The position numbers and the translations under genes were made by a program. Source: Planctomycetales bacterium (GTDB taxonomy: Bacteria > Planctomycetota > Planctomycetia > Gemmatales > Gemmataceae). From it: DNA of 7,103 bases. Below, piece after piece: positions 5,683 through 7,103 of this stretch. The notes below the pieces were generated by a model. That model was given only the letters and a program-made list of their open reading frames with translations, did not search any database and had not been told where the DNA came from. The stretch lies in assembly GCA_020054355.1 (NCBI GenBank), contig JAGVLI010000979.1, positions 1-7,103 of the forward strand. The letters are read 5' to 3'. The first letter of the stretch is position 1. The number at the start of each line of letters is the position of its first letter.

Positions 5683-7035
5683 TCACTCGTGCCGCAGGGC
5701 TTCGATGGGGTCCAGCATGGCAGCGCGGCGCGACGGATACCAGCCAAAAACGATGCCGACGCTGATGGACACGATCAACGACAGGAAGATGGATTCGACG
5801 TTCATGCGGGCCGGCAAGTGCTCGCCCGTAAACCAGGTCCAGACCCAGGGGATGATGAAGATTGAACCGAGGCCCAGTACCACGCCGACCAGCCCGCCGA
5901 CCGTAGTCTGCGCCACCGCCTCGACCAGGAATTGCAAGGTGATGTCGCGCCGCTTGGCCCCCAGCGCCCGGCGGATGCCGATCTCGCGGGTCCGCTCCGT
6001 GACCGTGGCCAGCATGATGTTCATGATGCCGATGCCGCCCACGGCCAGGGAAATGCTGGCAATCAGGACCAGCAGGCGGGTGCCGCGCGCCTTGGCCCGC
6101 TCTGCTTCCTCGAGCCGGTCCAGCGGCACCGTCACCGCATAGTCCTTCCGCGGATGATACTGGTCCAGCATATCGCGGATCACGTCGCCGACCGGCCGCA
6201 CCTTTTCGATGTCGGCCACGGTCAACGTCACCTGGCTCAGTTCGACCTTCTCGCCGCTGCGCGAGCCGGACGAACGCAGGTAGACCACCGGGCCAATCCG
6301 CGCCCGGCAGGTCTGCAAGGGGATGTAGACGTCCTTGTTGAAATCTTCCGCCGCCTGGCTGCCGCCGCTGCCGCCCGTGGGAATCCGATGATGCAGGACG
6401 CCGACCACGCGGTAGAAGTATTGCCCGATCCGCACCGTCTGGCCGAGCGGGTCCTCGTAGGGGAATAACTCCTCGGCCGCGCCGGCCGCCAGCACGACGA
6501 CGTTCTTCATGTGCGTGTCATCGTCCTCGGTCAGGAAACGGCCGGCGGCCAGGGCCAGCTGATTGACCTCGGTGTATTCCGGAACGGTGGCCACCAGCCG
6601 GCCGTTGAACATCCGCTCCAGGTAGCGGATTTCCTGCGGAAAGACGCGCATCGGCACCCGGCGGGTAATGACGCCGATGGTGCCCAGCCGTTCGTTGTCC
6701 TCGTACTTCAGTCCGTAGATGGCCACGAACGACCGGTGCTGCGTGGTGGCGTTGTCGGCCGGCTTGACGCTGCGGACGATGATGTTGGTTGCGCCCTGTC
6801 GTTTGATGTCTTCCAGGGCGTCGTGCATGCTGCCTTCGCCGAAAGCCATCAGGGAGATCACCGCCGCCGTGCCGATGATGATGCCCAGCACGGAAAGAAA
6901 AGCGCGCAGCTTGTGCAGCCAGAGCGAGCGCAGCGCCAATTGCAGCGTGCGCCGTCCCTTGTCGGAAGTCGCCAGGACGATGAACGACACCAGGTAGACG
7001 ATGCCCAGGCAGAAGGAGATGAGATAGATGGTCAT
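5683..7035 (-). CDS. ABC transporter permease, MacB/FtsX family
   Basis: A 450-residue protein. The ATG at 7035 is chosen because the only earlier in-frame start, a TTG at 7068, lies inside a REP-like repeat; no clear Shine-Dalgarno site precedes the ATG. Residues 3-23 form an extra N-terminal membrane helix. The canonical first MacB helix follows (~43-65, KLRAFLSVLGIIIGTAAVIS and FGEG). Residues ~70-310 form the extracytoplasmic MacB core domain. The FtsX domain follows, with helices near 321-345, 369-396 and 415-432, the cytoplasmic coupling segment TERTREIGIRRALGAKRRD (346-364) and the terminal YPSRRAAMLDPIEALRHE. There is no ATP-binding domain, so it must pair with a separate ATPase, probably encoded upstream beyond position 7103, and perhaps a membrane-fusion adaptor. 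The substrate cannot be inferred: members export macrolides, peptides, lipoproteins or act in mechanotransmission. The dehydrogenase gene lies 132 bases downstream across a strong hairpin. Confidence 0.94.
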   Translation of the reverse strand: MTIYLISFCLGIVYLVSFIVLATSDKGRRTLQLALRSLWLHKLRAFLSVLGIIIGTAAVISLMAFGEGSMHDALEDIKRQGATNIIVRSVKPADNATTQHRSFVAIYGLKYEDNERLGTIGVITRRVPMRVFPQEIRYLERMFNGRLVATVPEYTEVNQLALAAGRFLTEDDDTHMKNVVVLAAGAAEELFPYEDPLGQTVRIGQYFYRVVGVLHHRIPTGGSGGSQAAEDFNKDVYIPLQTCRARIGPVVYLRSSGSRSGEKVELSQVTLTVADIEKVRPVGDVIRDMLDQYHPRKDYAVTVPLDRLEEAERAKARGTRLLVLIASISLAVGGIGIMNIMLATVTERTREIGIRRALGAKRRDITLQFLVEAVAQTTVGGLVGVVLGLGSIFIIPWVWTWFTGEHLPARMNVESIFLSLIVSISVGIVFGWYPSRRAAMLDPIEALRHE

Positions 7036-7048
7036 GGCTGTGGCACTT

Positions 7049-7101
7049 GGCGAGCGTCGCGGCGTCAACGGGCGAGCGTCGGGGCGTAAGCCCGACGTGT
7101 G
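7049..7101. repeat. Tandem REP-like copies upstream of the permease gene
   Basis: Two tandem copies of a GGCGAGCGTCG-type unit occupy this stretch. The second (7071-7101) is complete, with a self-complementary core: CGTC and GGGC (7077-7085, one bulged G) pair with GCCCGACG (7090-7097) around a GTAA tetraloop. The first (7049-7070) keeps the 5' half but has lost the pairing 3' half. They share the GGCGAGCG head and the G-rich/GTNA/C-rich design with the pair at 5597-5675. They lie 13 bases before the permease ATG and run close to the window end, so more copies may follow. Confidence 0.75.
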
Positions 7102-7103
7102 CG

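Noticed and set aside
3364..5865. Long plus-strand frames at 3364-4236 and 4654-5865
   Set aside because: They run antisense to the dehydrogenase gene, encode Arg/His/Gln-rich low-complexity protein with no recognisable motif, and are the usual mirror frames of GC-rich coding DNA.
7036..7068. TTG start at 7068 for the permease
   Set aside because: It lies inside a REP-like repeat, and the added residues (TPRRSPSATA) look like translated repeat rather than protein.
1..7103. CRISPR array, prophage, insertion sequence or toxin-antitoxin system
   Set aside because: No regularly spaced direct repeats, no integrase, transposase or phage genes and no small paired genes are visible on either strand.

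Overview
The window looks like chromosomal DNA from a planctomycete, most likely a Gemmata-like lineage. It is GC-rich. It carries a signal-peptide protein that joins a PVC-type dehydrogenase/propeller domain, a HEAT-repeat region and a C-terminal CxxCH haem domain, an architecture largely confined to Planctomycetes and Verrucomicrobia. It also has GC-rich REP-like elements beginning GGCGAGCG between genes. The assignment rests on recognising these families and was not checked by a search.

Layout. Positions 1-1413 (+) hold the C-terminal part of a very hydrophobic membrane protein open at the window edge. After 41 bases comes a secreted glycerophosphodiester phosphodiesterase (1455-2276, +). 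Converging on it from the minus strand is an atypical tRNA-like gene (2288-2383) with a long variable arm, no readable anticodon and a perfect TATAAT box just upstream. Positions 2398-2586 hold no gene I can support, but do hold a 9-bp inverted repeat and a nested palindrome cluster. The rest is minus strand: a MacB/FtsX-type ABC permease (5683-7035) lies upstream of the propeller/HEAT/cytochrome c gene (2587-5550). A REP-like pair of inverted repeats sits between them and further copies sit directly upstream of the permease.

How the genes fit together. I see no evidence that they form one pathway. The permease should work with an ATP-binding subunit and perhaps a periplasmic adaptor encoded beyond position 7103. 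The dehydrogenase/cytochrome protein would act outside the cytoplasmic membrane in an oxidation reaction whose substrate cannot be read from sequence. The phosphodiesterase would release glycerol-3-phosphate from deacylated phospholipids.

The two points most worth a second look are an in-frame TAG at codon 80 of the dehydrogenase gene, with coding sequence of the same family intact on both sides, and the odd tRNA-like gene. I do not see a convincing new multi-gene system. Most of the window is ordinary planctomycete housekeeping and accessory sequence.
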